Origin: Erythrobacter sp.
GTDB lineage: Bacteria > Pseudomonadota > Alphaproteobacteria > Sphingomonadales > Sphingomonadaceae
Assembly (NCBI GenBank): GCA_002695185.1
Contig: NZOF01000007.1
Location: 28,213 to 92,212 of the forward strand
Direction: 5' to 3'
Length of the DNA: 64,000 bases
The notes under the pieces were generated by a model. That model saw only the letters and a list, made by a program, of their open reading frames with translations. It was not told the origin of the DNA and did not search any database. Positions 1 to 8,939 of the stretch are shown here, piece by piece (position 1 is the first letter of the stretch; every line of letters starts with the position of its first letter). The position numbers were made by a program, and so were the translations under genes.

Positions 1-423
1 CGGAACACCCGAGGCGTAAACCGCCTTCTTCACGGTATCGGTAATGTCGTCGACATTCTTGCTCAGCACGGCCTCGCCGACCAGGACAACGTCGCCGCCC
101 GCGCTGCGACGCGCCAGCTCCTTGTCGAGCGAGGCCATGAAGGCCTGCATCTCTGCCTTGACACGTTCAGGCGGCGAGGCGGAAAAGCGCTGGGCCTCGA
201 CATATTCGCCGACGAGATCCGAGAGTCGCACAGAAACGATGTGGTCCTGGCGGGCCGATACCTGCCGCGTGATCCACATCGCCCATATGAGCGCCCCGAG
301 GAGCAGGACGCCGCCAAGGATCTGCCAGCGCGTGAAGCCTGCGAAGACGGCGCGCGGTCTCGCTTGGACCTGCGGCGCGGGGGAGGCGAGGGGGGGAAGG
401 TCGAGTTCGGCCTGCTCAGCCAT
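1..423 (-). CDS. trbI: TrbI-like F-type conjugation protein, C-terminus cut by window edge
   Basis: Reading leftwards from an ATG at 423, the frame stays open to base 1, giving at least 141 residues. A short proline-rich cytoplasmic N-terminus is followed by one membrane segment (about residues 34-50, ILGGVLLLGALIWAMWI). A periplasmic part follows with VSVRLSDLVGEYVEAQ and VVLVGEAVLSKNVDDITDTV. This layout and the VGEAVL..NV.D.T motif fit TrbI of F-type type IV secretion, an inner-membrane protein affecting pilus extension and retraction. The start overlaps the end of the upstream gene by 8 bases, so it is translated as part of the tra operon. The assignment is family recognition by eye; the C-terminus is not visible. 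Confidence 0.8.
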   Translation of the reverse strand, partial: MAEQAELDLPPLASPAPQVQARPRAVFAGFTRWQILGGVLLLGALIWAMWITRQVSARQDHIVSVRLSDLVGEYVEAQRFSASPPERVKAEMQAFMASLDKELARRSAGGDVVLVGEAVLSKNVDDITDTVKKAVYASGVP

Positions 424-766
424 GGTGCTGGTTCCCTTCGTTGAGACGGCGCGGAATGATGAGGTGGCGGCGCAGAACGATGACCACGACGGCGAGGAGC
501 ATCTGCGCGCCAAAGACGATGTGCTTGAAAGAGGCGATCCGGTCAGGGCCGGCCGCGACGTACCGGCTCGCGAGGTTATTGAGCTGGTGCATCATGCCGT
601 CGATCGAGAAGCCCCCGATCGCGAGGATGAACAGGAGGAAGAGCCCCCAGGTGATGAGGAGGCACGAGAGCGCGAAGCCGAAGAGGTGCAGGTACCAGTA
701 AAGGATGAAACCGAAATCGATCCGGTCCTTCGGCGCCTCGCTCTGCCTGCTGAAGATGCTCGCCAT
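416..766 (-). CDS. small tra-operon membrane protein, unknown function
   Basis: 116 residues starting at the ATG at 766, five bases after the traC stop. A hydrophobic stretch at about residues 18-50 (two tight membrane segments: YLHLFGFALSCLLITWGLFL, then LFILAIGGF) and another near residues 85-100 (IVFGAQMLLAVVVIVL) predict an inner-membrane protein with a basic tail. Its place between traC and trbI, with overlapping ends, makes it part of the transfer operon. An in-frame upstream extension exists but is arginine-rich and overlaps the end of traC, so I rejected it. I do not recognise the family. Confidence 0.75.
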   Translation of the reverse strand: MASIFSRQSEAPKDRIDFGFILYWYLHLFGFALSCLLITWGLFLLFILAIGGFSIDGMMHQLNNLASRYVAAGPDRIASFKHIVFGAQMLLAVVVIVLRRHLIIPRRLNEGNQHHG

Positions 767-771
767 CGGCC

Positions 772-3366
772 CTACTCCGCAGCGATCGCGACGTCGGCTT
801 CTTCGCCGGCGTGCGCCGCCCACTTTTCCGGATTGTCGGGAAAGGCGATGCGCTCGATCGCTTCGTCCATGGTCAACCCGTCAGCGATCAGCGCTTCGAT
901 GCGCGCGAAAGTCTGCGGGCTCGAAGAAAACAGCGTCGCCGAATAGGGGTCGAGCACCAGGCGGCCGACCGCAAGTGTCTCGGGACCCTTGATCATGATG
1001 TCCGAATATTCGAACCCATTGCGCTTCAATGACCGGAGCAGCCCGTCGGTATAGTCGTCCATCTCGAAGCGATCATGCTTCTTGAAGTCGGCGATCGTCT
1101 CGGGCTTCTGCTGGAGAATGACGAACCAGTCGGAGTTTTCGAGTGCGGCCACCGAGCCGGCCGACTTGTAATAGTCGTTCAATGACTGCGTCGCCGTAAC
1201 CAGCGATGCACCATATTTGCGGCACGTGCGCGCATAGGTCTCGATGAAGTCGGCCATCGCGCCACCACGCAGCATCTGCCAGGCCTCGTCCAGGAGCAGG
1301 GCTTTGGGGATCGCGCGGTCAACCTTGCGCATAACCTGCTGCGACATGAACATGATCGCCGTGAGCACGACGCTGCGCAGCTCCTCGCGCGCCGAAAGGT
1401 CCGAGAGCTCGAAGACCGTGAGCTGCGAATTGAGTTCGAAGCTGACCTCGCCCTGGAAGAACCGGCCATAGGTACCGGAGGCCGAGAAGGGCCGCATGGC
1501 GATGCCGAGGTCATGGGCTTGGCTGTTTCCCGTGGCGTCGAGCGCCTCGATCACGAGGTCTATCGAACCCTTGCGCCCATGCTCCTCCCAGACCTTGTTG
1601 ACGGCGCCGTCGATCAGGCCGCGCTCGGTGTCGTTCAGCCGGTCGATGTGACGCGACATCTGGTTCACGATGGCCTTGAGCATGGCCATGCAGTCGAGGA
1701 GATAGTCCTCGTCGTCGCGCGCCTGGTCTTCGTCGATCATCGAGAAGGGATTGAGACAGAAGCCCGAGCTCATCGTGAATTCGACGAAGGCGCCGCCTTG
1801 CAGCTTGGCCGAGTGCTCGAACGAGCGCCCGTCGTCGATCACGACGACCTTCGCGCCGGCGCCGCACAGCGAAGCGCACAGCTCCTGCAGCGCCACCGAC
1901 TTGCCCGAGCCGGACTTGCCGAACACCGCCACATTGTGATTGCCCGCCGCATTCTCGAACGGCGACCAGAAGAAGGGCTGCCCGCGCCGGCCGACGAGCA
2001 GCAGATGCGGGATCTGTGAGCCAAGATACTCGCCCTGGATCGGCGCGAGATTGGCGGCGGTCGTGGTCAGAAGCGTGCGCATGCGTTTCATCCGGTCGAG
2101 ATCCCGGGCGAGGCCATTGGCCATCGTCATGGGCATCGCGCACAAGAGACCCATGACCTGCAGATACCGGTCATCGAGCAAGTCCCAGCCTGCGGCCCGG
2201 TACACCGACTTGAGCACGCGCTCGTTGGCGTCGCCCCGTCCCTTGGGCGAGAAGGAGGTGACCGAGAAGAAGACGCGGACGAGCTTGCGGCCTTGGCGGA
2301 TTTCGTCGTTGACGAAGCGCCACTCCTGGCTCTGGTCGCGAAGCTGGGGAAGGAAGCGCGCCGAGCGCATGTCCGCGAGGCTCGTGGTCCGCATGAACTT
2401 GAAGCTCGCCTTGTTCGACGAGGCCTGCGTGTCGGGATATTCGATGCAGAGGTTGGTCGCGACCGGGCACGGCATGCGCAGCTTGTCAGTGAACATGTCG
2501 CCCACCAGCTTCGCCATGTCCCACGGCGCCCAGCGGGTCGGCAGGTTCCGGACCGAGAAGGAGCGCACGTCGAACACGTCGGGGTAGATCTCGCCAATCT
2601 CCGGCGCTCCCTCGTGGACATTCCCGGTCGCGCGGAACCGCTCGGTTCTGAGCAACATCCGATCAGGCTCGACCTTGAGCTCGACGTCGCGCCGGACGGC
2701 CTGGTCGGCGATCGAATCGAACGGGTTGTAGCTGACGACATCGTCGCCGGCCGCAGTCGTCGGCGAGGTGATGTCGTCGATCCACCCGATCAGCGCGACC
2801 GGGTCCATCTTGCGCGTCACCACCCCGACCGAGGCCAGCGCCGAAACTAGGCCGTCCATCACCGAGACGATCTCCTCATCCGAAACCGAGGAGGCTTCAG
2901 GGGTCGAATAGGAGATCGCGACCCGGTGATGGCGCAGACAGAAAGGCGCGTCGGCCGAGAGCGAGCGCCACACGCCATCGGTCAGGAAGTCGACCCGGTG
3001 CTTGGCCATGCGCTCATAGACGCCGCGGGCCGAATAGCGGGGCAGATACCATTTGCTGAGCGCCTCGCCGACCCGCGGGCTCATCCATTGATGGAACTGG
3101 ATGCAGCCGGGCGAGGCGATCCCTTCCGACAGGAACTGGGTGATGATCTCGCCGGTTCGCTCGTCGGCGCCGACCATCGGCGCGGCCTCGATCACGAACC
3201 CGCGCGATCCGCTGTTGTAGAAGATCCCGGTCTTCGGATCGTAACTCCGATAAGGAAGCCAGTGCGCGAGCATCGGTACGCCGAGCGCCGGCCGCTTCTC
3301 GTCCGGGTGCGACGCATCGCCGAACAGCGCCGAGAGCATCGCATCGAAAAAGCGCGGACGTGCCAT
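772..3366 (-). CDS. traC: conjugation ATPase TraC
   Basis: 864 residues. TraC is the VirB4-type ATPase that powers F-pilus assembly at the cytoplasmic face of the inner membrane. A Walker A motif is visible near residue 482 (VAVFGKSGSGKSVALQEL) and a Walker B near 690 (KALLLDEAWQML), followed by the RKYGASLVTATQSLNDYY region usual in VirB4/TraC proteins. The N-terminal half carries the TraC-type GFVIEAAPMVGADERTGEII segment. I chose the ATG at 3366 because it lies next to the traV stop (3368). The reading frame continues upstream, but that part is the shadow of traV. Length agrees with F TraC (about 875 aa). Confidence 0.95.
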   Translation of the reverse strand: MARPRFFDAMLSALFGDASHPDEKRPALGVPMLAHWLPYRSYDPKTGIFYNSGSRGFVIEAAPMVGADERTGEIITQFLSEGIASPGCIQFHQWMSPRVGEALSKWYLPRYSARGVYERMAKHRVDFLTDGVWRSLSADAPFCLRHHRVAISYSTPEASSVSDEEIVSVMDGLVSALASVGVVTRKMDPVALIGWIDDITSPTTAAGDDVVSYNPFDSIADQAVRRDVELKVEPDRMLLRTERFRATGNVHEGAPEIGEIYPDVFDVRSFSVRNLPTRWAPWDMAKLVGDMFTDKLRMPCPVATNLCIEYPDTQASSNKASFKFMRTTSLADMRSARFLPQLRDQSQEWRFVNDEIRQGRKLVRVFFSVTSFSPKGRGDANERVLKSVYRAAGWDLLDDRYLQVMGLLCAMPMTMANGLARDLDRMKRMRTLLTTTAANLAPIQGEYLGSQIPHLLLVGRRGQPFFWSPFENAAGNHNVAVFGKSGSGKSVALQELCASLCGAGAKVVVIDDGRSFEHSAKLQGGAFVEFTMSSGFCLNPFSMIDEDQARDDEDYLLDCMAMLKAIVNQMSRHIDRLNDTERGLIDGAVNKVWEEHGRKGSIDLVIEALDATGNSQAHDLGIAMRPFSASGTYGRFFQGEVSFELNSQLTVFELSDLSAREELRSVVLTAIMFMSQQVMRKVDRAIPKALLLDEAWQMLRGGAMADFIETYARTCRKYGASLVTATQSLNDYYKSAGSVAALENSDWFVILQQKPETIADFKKHDRFEMDDYTDGLLRSLKRNGFEYSDIMIKGPETLAVGRLVLDPYSATLFSSSPQTFARIEALIADGLTMDEAIERIAFPDNPEKWAAHAGEEADVAIAAE

Positions 3367-3367
3367 C

Positions 3368-4306
3368 TCAATTGTCCTCCAGGACGGTGCCGGGGAAGTC
3401 GACGGTGGTGACCGTAGGCTTGAGCACCGGCTTGAGGTCGGGAAGCGAAGCCTGCGAGGTCGCCTGGTGCGCGCCGTCCTGAGCCTGGCGCGAGGCCGCG
3501 ACGTAGCGCTCGTCAGCCTTGACCCGCGCTGCGGCCTCGGATGCCGCCGTGGTCTTCTGTGCGGGCGTGGCTTGGATGGCCGACTGCGCGCCGGCCTTCG
3601 GATCGCTCGGCCGTCCCTGGGTGGCCTTGCCTCCGCGCTGCGCGCCTGCAGCCGCGTTCGGCTTGGGCGCGAGAGGCGCGGCGACATCGGCCTTGATCGC
3701 CGCCACCGGATCGGCCGCGCGGGCGCGCGCGGCCGCGACAACCGCGGGATCGGGGAGATCGGGGTCGATCGCCGCCAGGCCTTCGTTGCCGGCCTGCTCG
3801 ACGGCTTCGGCGAGACTTTCCGAGGGCGGCAGCGACGCTTGCATATTAGCCGGCGGAATTGCCGCCGCGCCGGCGATCGCCTGCTGCTGCCATTCGCCCT
3901 GCGCGACGACCGCATGGACGGCGCTCGCCTCATGCAAGCGGCCGCGTTCGTCGATATAGGGCTGGAAGACGATGCGCAGCACCTTCTCCTGCGTCCGCGC
4001 CGCATCAGCGGCCTGGATCGGCGTCCGGCGCGTCGCGGAGACCGCCGTCCGCGTCGGGCGATCCCCCTGCCTGCGTTCCTCGAGATAGGGACCGGCAGGC
4101 GTCGCCCTTGCCCCCTCGTCTCCCGTGATCATCGCCAGCGCCCGATCGTCGATCGAGGACGACGGCGCGCAGACCCCGTCGGGCGCCTTGCAGGAGAAGC
4201 TGCCCTTGATGTTGCCGCCGAGGCTGGCGCAGCCGCTCAGACCCGCGATCGCGACCCCCGCAGCAAGGACGAGACCGGCTCGCGCTCCCAGACCGCGGCG
4301 GCTCAC
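3368..4306 (-). CDS. traV: conjugation lipoprotein TraV
   Basis: 312 residues from a GTG start whose GTGA overlaps the stop of the dsbC-like gene. A lipoprotein signal is clear: basic start, hydrophobic core, and lipobox LSGC with Cys26. Then comes CASLGGNIKGSFSCKAP with a second cysteine, as in TraV, which anchors the TraK-TraB core complex to the outer membrane. The C-terminal two thirds is alanine/proline-rich and low in complexity. It is longer than F TraV (about 170 aa) but typical of the alphaproteobacterial versions. Located between the DsbC-like gene and traC. Confidence 0.88.
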   Translation of the reverse strand: MSRRGLGARAGLVLAAGVAIAGLSGCASLGGNIKGSFSCKAPDGVCAPSSSIDDRALAMITGDEGARATPAGPYLEERRQGDRPTRTAVSATRRTPIQAADAARTQEKVLRIVFQPYIDERGRLHEASAVHAVVAQGEWQQQAIAGAAAIPPANMQASLPPSESLAEAVEQAGNEGLAAIDPDLPDPAVVAAARARAADPVAAIKADVAAPLAPKPNAAAGAQRGGKATQGRPSDPKAGAQSAIQATPAQKTTAASEAAARVKADERYVAASRQAQDGAHQATSQASLPDLKPVLKPTVTTVDFPGTVLEDN

Positions 4307-5187
4307 GACTCCGCTCCCTTCAGCCAGGCTTCGAGGAACTGGCGCGGGCGATAGCCCTCGAGCACGGCACCATCGCTGCGCACGATGACCGGCGTCCCGC
4401 TCAGGCCATGTTTGTGGGCAAAAGCCTCATTGGCATCGAGCCCGCTGGTGTCACAGCTGGCTTCGCTCCGGAACGGCGCGCCCGAATAGGCCGCATGCAG
4501 CGCCTGTTCGCGGTTTTTCGCGCAGTAGACCCGATCAGCGATATCACGGCTGCCGAGCACCGAGATCGGCCGCTCGATCACCTTGACGTCCATGCTGCGC
4601 AGCACGGTGGCCAGCGCCCGGCAGTAACCGCAGCGGAAATCGGTGAAGACCGTGACCGAGCGTTGCGCGGATTTGTTGCCCCAGACGATCGCGCCGTCGC
4701 GCGGCAAACCGGCCAGCGACAGCATCTCTGGCCTCGCGGAAACCGTCACGCGCCGGGCGGTAGCCGCCGGTTTCCCGATGGGCGACGTCTGAGCATCGTT
4801 GCCCATGGCCGCCGCGGCATTGGCTTTCGCCGCGCCGCCGACAAGCATATCGGGGTTCATCTCCAGCAGGCGCGCAGCGGTGATGTCCTGCCGGGTTTCC
4901 ATGTCATAGACACGCCCGATGATCAGAAAGCGCGCGCCAGCATCGACATAGAACAAATTCGATCCAGCGGTGACCTCGCACAGGCCCGCTACCTTCTCGC
5001 AGTTGATCGCGCTGATCTGGGTCTTCGGCAGCCGGGCCTTGAGCAAGCTCGCCACCTTGGAATCCGCTGGCGGAGCGGCGGCGGCCGCAATGGCTACAGC
5101 GCCGATGCCGAGCAGCGGAGCAGCACCGAGCGCATGCAAGGGCCGCGCGCGCGTGAGCAGCGCGGACAAGCGGTCAGTTACGGACAT
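4303..5187 (-). CDS. DsbC-like thiol:disulfide isomerase of the tra operon
   Basis: 294 residues. After an N-terminal hydrophobic segment there is a DsbC-type dimerisation region (LLKARLPKTQISAI...FYVDAGARFLIIGRVYDMETRQDIT) and a thioredoxin-fold part with the active-site motif CGYC in VFTDFRCGYCRALATVL, plus the cis-proline segment LSGTPVIV. This kind of periplasmic isomerase is a usual companion of F-type secretion loci in alphaproteobacteria and helps fold disulfide-rich tra proteins. Start chosen at the ATG at 5187, preceded by GGAGGG; it overlaps the end of traB by 14 bases. Confidence 0.88.
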   Translation of the reverse strand: MSVTDRLSALLTRARPLHALGAAPLLGIGAVAIAAAAAPPADSKVASLLKARLPKTQISAINCEKVAGLCEVTAGSNLFYVDAGARFLIIGRVYDMETRQDITAARLLEMNPDMLVGGAAKANAAAAMGNDAQTSPIGKPAATARRVTVSARPEMLSLAGLPRDGAIVWGNKSAQRSVTVFTDFRCGYCRALATVLRSMDVKVIERPISVLGSRDIADRVYCAKNREQALHAAYSGAPFRSEASCDTSGLDANEAFAHKHGLSGTPVIVRSDGAVLEGYRPRQFLEAWLKGAES

Positions 5188-6487
5188 ACACACCCTCCAG
5201 GAACACGATTTCGACATCGACGCCGGTCGGCATTTCGATCACCGGCTGATATTGCTCGGCGCGCTCGATCAGGTATTTCGAGACCATGTCGCCGGTCTGG
5301 GCGACGCCTTCGCCGAAGCCGCCCTCGAGGATCTCACCGGTCGACAGCTTGTCGCGCTTGCCGTTGGTGGAAATGTTGGTGCCCTGGAAGACCGAATTGG
5401 CGTTCGCCGAGAAACCGCGGCCGAAGCCGCCGAAGAGGCCGGCGATGAAGGCCTGGGTGACGAGTCCACCCTCGCGCGAGACCACCCGACCTCGCACGCC
5501 GGTCTTGCCGCCGAATGCGATGAAGCCCTTGACCTCGGAAACCGCATAGCGGCCGCCGGGCTGCGGGCAGGTCATCTTCTGCAGCTTCACATAGACCTTC
5601 TCGCTCGAGAGATCGCCGCGCGCCGCGCCGTTGATCAGACAGCCCTCGATCTTGGTCGTGAGGAGGCGGCCGTTCTGGAACACGCTCCGGGCTGGGCCGG
5701 TGACGCGCAGCACGACCGGGAGCGGATCGGTCTGACTGTTCACTCCCGCGCTGGCGTCGACGCCGACGATCACCTTGGCCGAGGCGATGCTGTTGGGCGG
5801 CAGGTAGTTGATACTGTCGGTGTAAACCGTGTTGCCCTTGGCCACCCGCGAGGCAGTGCCGGTGTCCGCGGTCTGGAAGCTCACCATCTTGACTTCGGCG
5901 CCGCCCATCGGGGCTGGAGCCGGGCCGCTCCCCTCCTCTGGCCGCTTGTAGGCCTGCGGTCCCCCGGGTCCGTAGAGCGCGGCCGGTCCGGGCGGCGGCG
6001 GAGCGACACGCTGCTCGGCAACCTCGCGCTTCAGGCGTTCATTCTCTGCCTGATACGCGGAGAAGACGCGCGCGCCGTCGGCTTGCAGCGCCTGGTTCTG
6101 CCCCTTGAGCGCCTCCACCTGTTGCACCAGCGCATCGAGGCGGGCCTGCTGGCCGTTCACCGATTTCAGCTGGTTTTCCATCGAGCGGAACTGGTTCTCG
6201 GACATCCCCATCCACTCCTGTTGGGAGAGGTTGCGGTTCACGAGATCCTTGGTCGAAACTTCGATCTTCTCCGTTCCGTCGCCGGCCTCTTCCGGCTTGC
6301 CGTCGTCGCTGAAGATCCAGAAGGACGACAGCAGGAGCCCGGTCCCGGCGACGCCGGCGAGCAGCAGGCGCTGCTTCTTTGCGGTCGCCTCGTTGCCGCC
6401 GAGCTCGCCGGTGACGGGCGAGACCCCGTCCACGTCGGGACCGTCGAGGTTCTTGCGCGTGCGCGAGAAGATGTCCGAGAGTGCCAT
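5174..6487 (-). CDS. traB: conjugation core protein TraB (VirB10 family)
   Basis: 437 residues. There is a short cytoplasmic head, a membrane segment near residues 40-57 (LLLAGVAGTGLLLSSFWIF), a coiled-coil stretch (NQLKSVNGQQARLDALVQQV), a proline-rich linker (APPPPGPAALYGPGGP), then the TrbI/VirB10 beta-barrel domain with PPNSIASAKVIVGVDA and IEGCLINGAARGDLSSEKVY. TraB links inner and outer membranes in the secretion core with TraK and TraV. Start at the ATG at 6487, four bases after the traK stop; the upstream extension is basic, low-complexity shadow sequence. Confidence 0.95.
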   Translation of the reverse strand: MALSDIFSRTRKNLDGPDVDGVSPVTGELGGNEATAKKQRLLLAGVAGTGLLLSSFWIFSDDGKPEEAGDGTEKIEVSTKDLVNRNLSQQEWMGMSENQFRSMENQLKSVNGQQARLDALVQQVEALKGQNQALQADGARVFSAYQAENERLKREVAEQRVAPPPPGPAALYGPGGPQAYKRPEEGSGPAPAPMGGAEVKMVSFQTADTGTASRVAKGNTVYTDSINYLPPNSIASAKVIVGVDASAGVNSQTDPLPVVLRVTGPARSVFQNGRLLTTKIEGCLINGAARGDLSSEKVYVKLQKMTCPQPGGRYAVSEVKGFIAFGGKTGVRGRVVSREGGLVTQAFIAGLFGGFGRGFSANANSVFQGTNISTNGKRDKLSTGEILEGGFGEGVAQTGDMVSKYLIERAEQYQPVIEMPTGVDVEIVFLEGVYVRN

Positions 6488-6491
6488 ATGC

Positions 6492-7295
6492 CTATCTCCC
6501 GATCTGCGAGACGAGATAGGCCGTGGTGACCTTGCCCGCTCCAAGCTTGGGGTCTGCGATGGAGACGGCGAGCGCGCTCGCGGGCGCGACGGTCCGTTCA
6601 TTGAGATCGACCGCCGCGCCGCTGGTGTTCTCGATCCTGAGCACCTTGCCGGTCAGATCCGGGCCGCGATATTCCGCGATCATTTGCACCTTGAGCGGTC
6701 CGACGTAGACGGGCTTCAGGGTGCGCTGGCGCATCTCGTAGCCATCGACGATACTGCCCGCATACATCGCCTGGACCAGCTCGACGGCCGCGTCCTGTGG
6801 CCCAAGCGCCTGTCCTCTCGGGGCGTTTTCGGCGGTCTGCTCCTTGGCGATCGCCGGATTGGAAATGAAGACCTGGGTCGCCTGATCGCCCGCGATCCGG
6901 CATACGAACTTGTAGACATAGCCGCGCTTCGTCGTGCCGAAGAAGGACAGCGCCTGGCGACCGAAGCCTTCAGGCACCGAGAGGTAGATGTCGCCTCGGA
7001 CCGGCTCGTTGACGACGCTGAAATCGTCGGCGGGATTGCCGGTCGAGATTTTCGAGACGCTGGCGAACTCGTCCTCGACGAGGCTGATCCGGGTCAGGTC
7101 CTTGGCCGACGCCTGGCAATCGACCTGGCTGCTGTCGGCGGCCATGAGGGTCTGATCCGCCCAAGCCGCCTCGGTCATCGCCAGCAGCGCAAATCCGATG
7201 AGCGCGGTGCCGATGAAGCGGCTCGTGAAGCAATAGTGGCGCGAGCAGAGCGCGGTCCCCACCGCCGCGCTGCCGATGACACAAGCCGACATCAT
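6492..7295 (-). CDS. traK: conjugation secretin-like protein TraK
   Basis: 267 residues beginning with two consecutive ATG codons (7295 and 7292) that overlap the traE stop. A long signal peptide ends near LLAMTEAAWA, and the mature protein shows the TraK-like segments GDIYLSVPEGFGRQALSFFG and FVCRIAGDQATQVFISNP. TraK is the VirB9-like outer part of the core complex. Position after traE and before traB is canonical. Which of the two ATGs is used cannot be decided from the sequence. Confidence 0.9.
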   Translation of the reverse strand: MMSACVIGSAAVGTALCSRHYCFTSRFIGTALIGFALLAMTEAAWADQTLMAADSSQVDCQASAKDLTRISLVEDEFASVSKISTGNPADDFSVVNEPVRGDIYLSVPEGFGRQALSFFGTTKRGYVYKFVCRIAGDQATQVFISNPAIAKEQTAENAPRGQALGPQDAAVELVQAMYAGSIVDGYEMRQRTLKPVYVGPLKVQMIAEYRGPDLTGKVLRIENTSGAAVDLNERTVAPASALAVSIADPKLGAGKVTTAYLVSQIGR

Positions 7296-7858
7296 TGATC
7301 CCTTTCCTCGGGCTTGGTCACCATCCCGAAGCCGATGAGCTGCAGCGAGACGCCCGAATATTTCCATTGAAAGCGGAAGGTCCGCCGATCCCTCGAGATC
7401 ACCCGGCTGCCCACGATCGTATGCAGTTCGCCGGTCACGTCCGACGTCAGATTCTCGGGGTCGATCCGCATCGACTGGATGGTGAAGAATTGGGCGATCG
7501 AGGAGCCGCGCTGCTCGTCGACGATCTTCAGAAGGTCGGCCTTGAGCCTCCCTTGTGCCTCGGGCGCGGTGATCTCGAGGATCGACTTCATCCAATAGTC
7601 AAGGTTGTTGGGCGACCGATCGAGCGTCAGCACCGCGGCGTCGCGGGTCACCATCTCGAGATACTCCCGGCTCGCGCCCGAGCTGCTCACCGTGACTGGC
7701 GAGCGCAGGATCGGCTGCAGGACGACCTCGCGGTCGCGGGTCGCCACCGTCAGCAGCAGGATTGCGGCGAGGCCGGCGAGCACGGCGGCAACCACCACCA
7801 AGCGGTTGCGCTGCTTGAGGATCCGCTGATGCTGCGCTTGGCTGTGCGTGATATCCAT
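7292..7858 (-). CDS. traE: conjugation protein TraE (VirB5/8-like)
   Basis: 188 residues with one N-terminal membrane anchor (about residues 20-40, LVVVAAVLAGLAAILLLTVA) and a periplasmic domain with YLEMVTRDAAVLTLDRSPNN and LTSDVTGELHTIVGSRVI, as in TraE of F-type systems. Same length as F TraE (188 aa). Separated from traL by a single base (7859), so the two are translated together. Confidence 0.93.
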   Translation of the reverse strand: MDITHSQAQHQRILKQRNRLVVVAAVLAGLAAILLLTVATRDREVVLQPILRSPVTVSSSGASREYLEMVTRDAAVLTLDRSPNNLDYWMKSILEITAPEAQGRLKADLLKIVDEQRGSSIAQFFTIQSMRIDPENLTSDVTGELHTIVGSRVISRDRRTFRFQWKYSGVSLQLIGFGMVTKPEERDQ

Positions 7859-7859
7859 G

Positions 7860-8150
7860 TCACCCTGCCATCAGTCGAAGGTAGGAGGGTGGCGTCGCCC
7901 TCAAGCCGGTGAACCCGGCAGGAAGGTGCCAATAGGCCATGTGCAGCAGCCAGGATGCCGCCCGTCCTGCCTTAGCGCGCTTCAAACCCCACCAGCCTGC
8001 TCCAGCGAGCAGAATTCCGATGAGAATATGCTGAGACAGGATCCCCCAGGTGAACGGGATCACCAGCGCGAGGAACTCATCCAGGGTCCACAGCCCGATC
8101 AGTTCTGGATCATCTAGATGTGTCGGAATGACATATTTGTCCGCGGCCAT
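7860..8150 (-). CDS. traL: conjugation protein TraL (VirB3-like)
   Basis: 96 residues with the TraL layout: a soluble start IPTHLDDPELIGLWTLDEF, then two close membrane segments (LALVIPFTWGILSQHILIGILLAGAGWW), and the C-terminal SWLLHMAYWHLPAG. TraL is a small inner-membrane pilus-assembly protein. The ATG at 8150 follows a GGAGGGTG ribosome site. It lies between traA and traE in the usual order. Confidence 0.92.
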   Translation of the reverse strand: MAADKYVIPTHLDDPELIGLWTLDEFLALVIPFTWGILSQHILIGILLAGAGWWGLKRAKAGRAASWLLHMAYWHLPAGFTGLRATPPSYLRLMAG

Positions 8151-8206
8151 CGCACCACCCTCCAAAGGACCGGTCCGGCGCTGCCACGCCGGCAGGCCCA
8201 AGCCCG

Positions 8207-8527
8207 TCAGATCGTGGCGGTGACCGTCGAGGTGACGATCGGAACACCGGTGCCCGCGCCGACGCCCACGCCGACGGGGATTGCGATCTGGCCCATCGAG
8301 AAGCGGCCCGAGGCGAGAGCCACGACGCCACCCGCGAGCGAGAGCACGGTGATGATCTTGCCGCCCGAACCTTCGAGGAAGTCGGTGAACTTGGTCAGGG
8401 CGGTGTCGAAGGTTGTGTCGGCGCCGGCGAATGCCGGCCCAGCGAACATGATGAGCGCGAACGCAAGCGCAGCGATCGCGAGGATCGCCAACTCCGCCCT
8501 GCCACCATGCCTCAGTACCTGTTGCAT
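8207..8527 (-). CDS. traA: F-type pilin precursor TraA
   Basis: 106 residues. It has a long basic and hydrophobic leader ending at about AFA (residue 34), and a mature pilin of about 70 residues with two hydrophobic segments (IITVLSLAGGVVALASG and IAIPVGVGVGAGTGVPIV). It is the first gene of the transfer operon, preceded by a strong GGAAGG ribosome site. Pilin identity rests on size, leader, two-helix hydrophobicity and position upstream of traL. Confidence 0.85.
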   Translation of the reverse strand: MQQVLRHGGRAELAILAIAALAFALIMFAGPAFAGADTTFDTALTKFTDFLEGSGGKIITVLSLAGGVVALASGRFSMGQIAIPVGVGVGAGTGVPIVTSTVTATI

Positions 8528-8939
8528 GCGTGTTTCCTTCCGGTTGAGACGCGGCGGTTTCCGCGCCCAGTCGAAAGGTGACCCCTCGCCGCCCGAGGCG
8601 GCAACGATCGCCCGCTCCGTCCGTCTGCGAACAGGAATTAATTGGGTGACTGCGGCGCGATTGGCCTTTCAGCCCGACCGTCCCGGCGCCCGATTCGGAC
8701 CAATGCGGGCCCACAGGCGCGCCAGCCTGGCTCGCATCCGGTGCCACACTGGCTCGGATTCTGACTCACCCCGACGACTCGGATGCGGCAGGCCGATCAA
8801 TTGCGAACCCATCGATTAAAGGCTAGGTTCACACATCAGGAATCAGGATGGTTTCAGCGGTCTCAACTACAACCGGGCCGCCGACTGGCAAGGGGGTCGA
8901 TCGCGGGTGCCAGGCAGGGGGCGATCAGGACGTGCGCAA
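8528..8939. other. divergent control region between traA and the gene at 8940
   Basis: 412 bases without a gene. It must carry the traA-side promoter (leftward) and a promoter for 8940 (rightward). An octamer CTGGCTCG occurs twice near 8728 and 8752, and the stretch around 8810-8850 is relatively AT-rich. In F-like plasmids this position holds regulators and oriT, but I could not identify a nic site or operator. Confidence 0.4.

Noticed and set aside
44..946. 300-codon plus-strand frame at the left edge
   Set aside because: Antisense to trbI, the small membrane protein and the end of traC; arginine/acid-rich shadow with no homologous pattern.
3367..4005. N-terminal extension of the traC frame
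   Set aside because: Lies inside traV in another frame and is serine/arginine-rich; traC proper starts at 3366.
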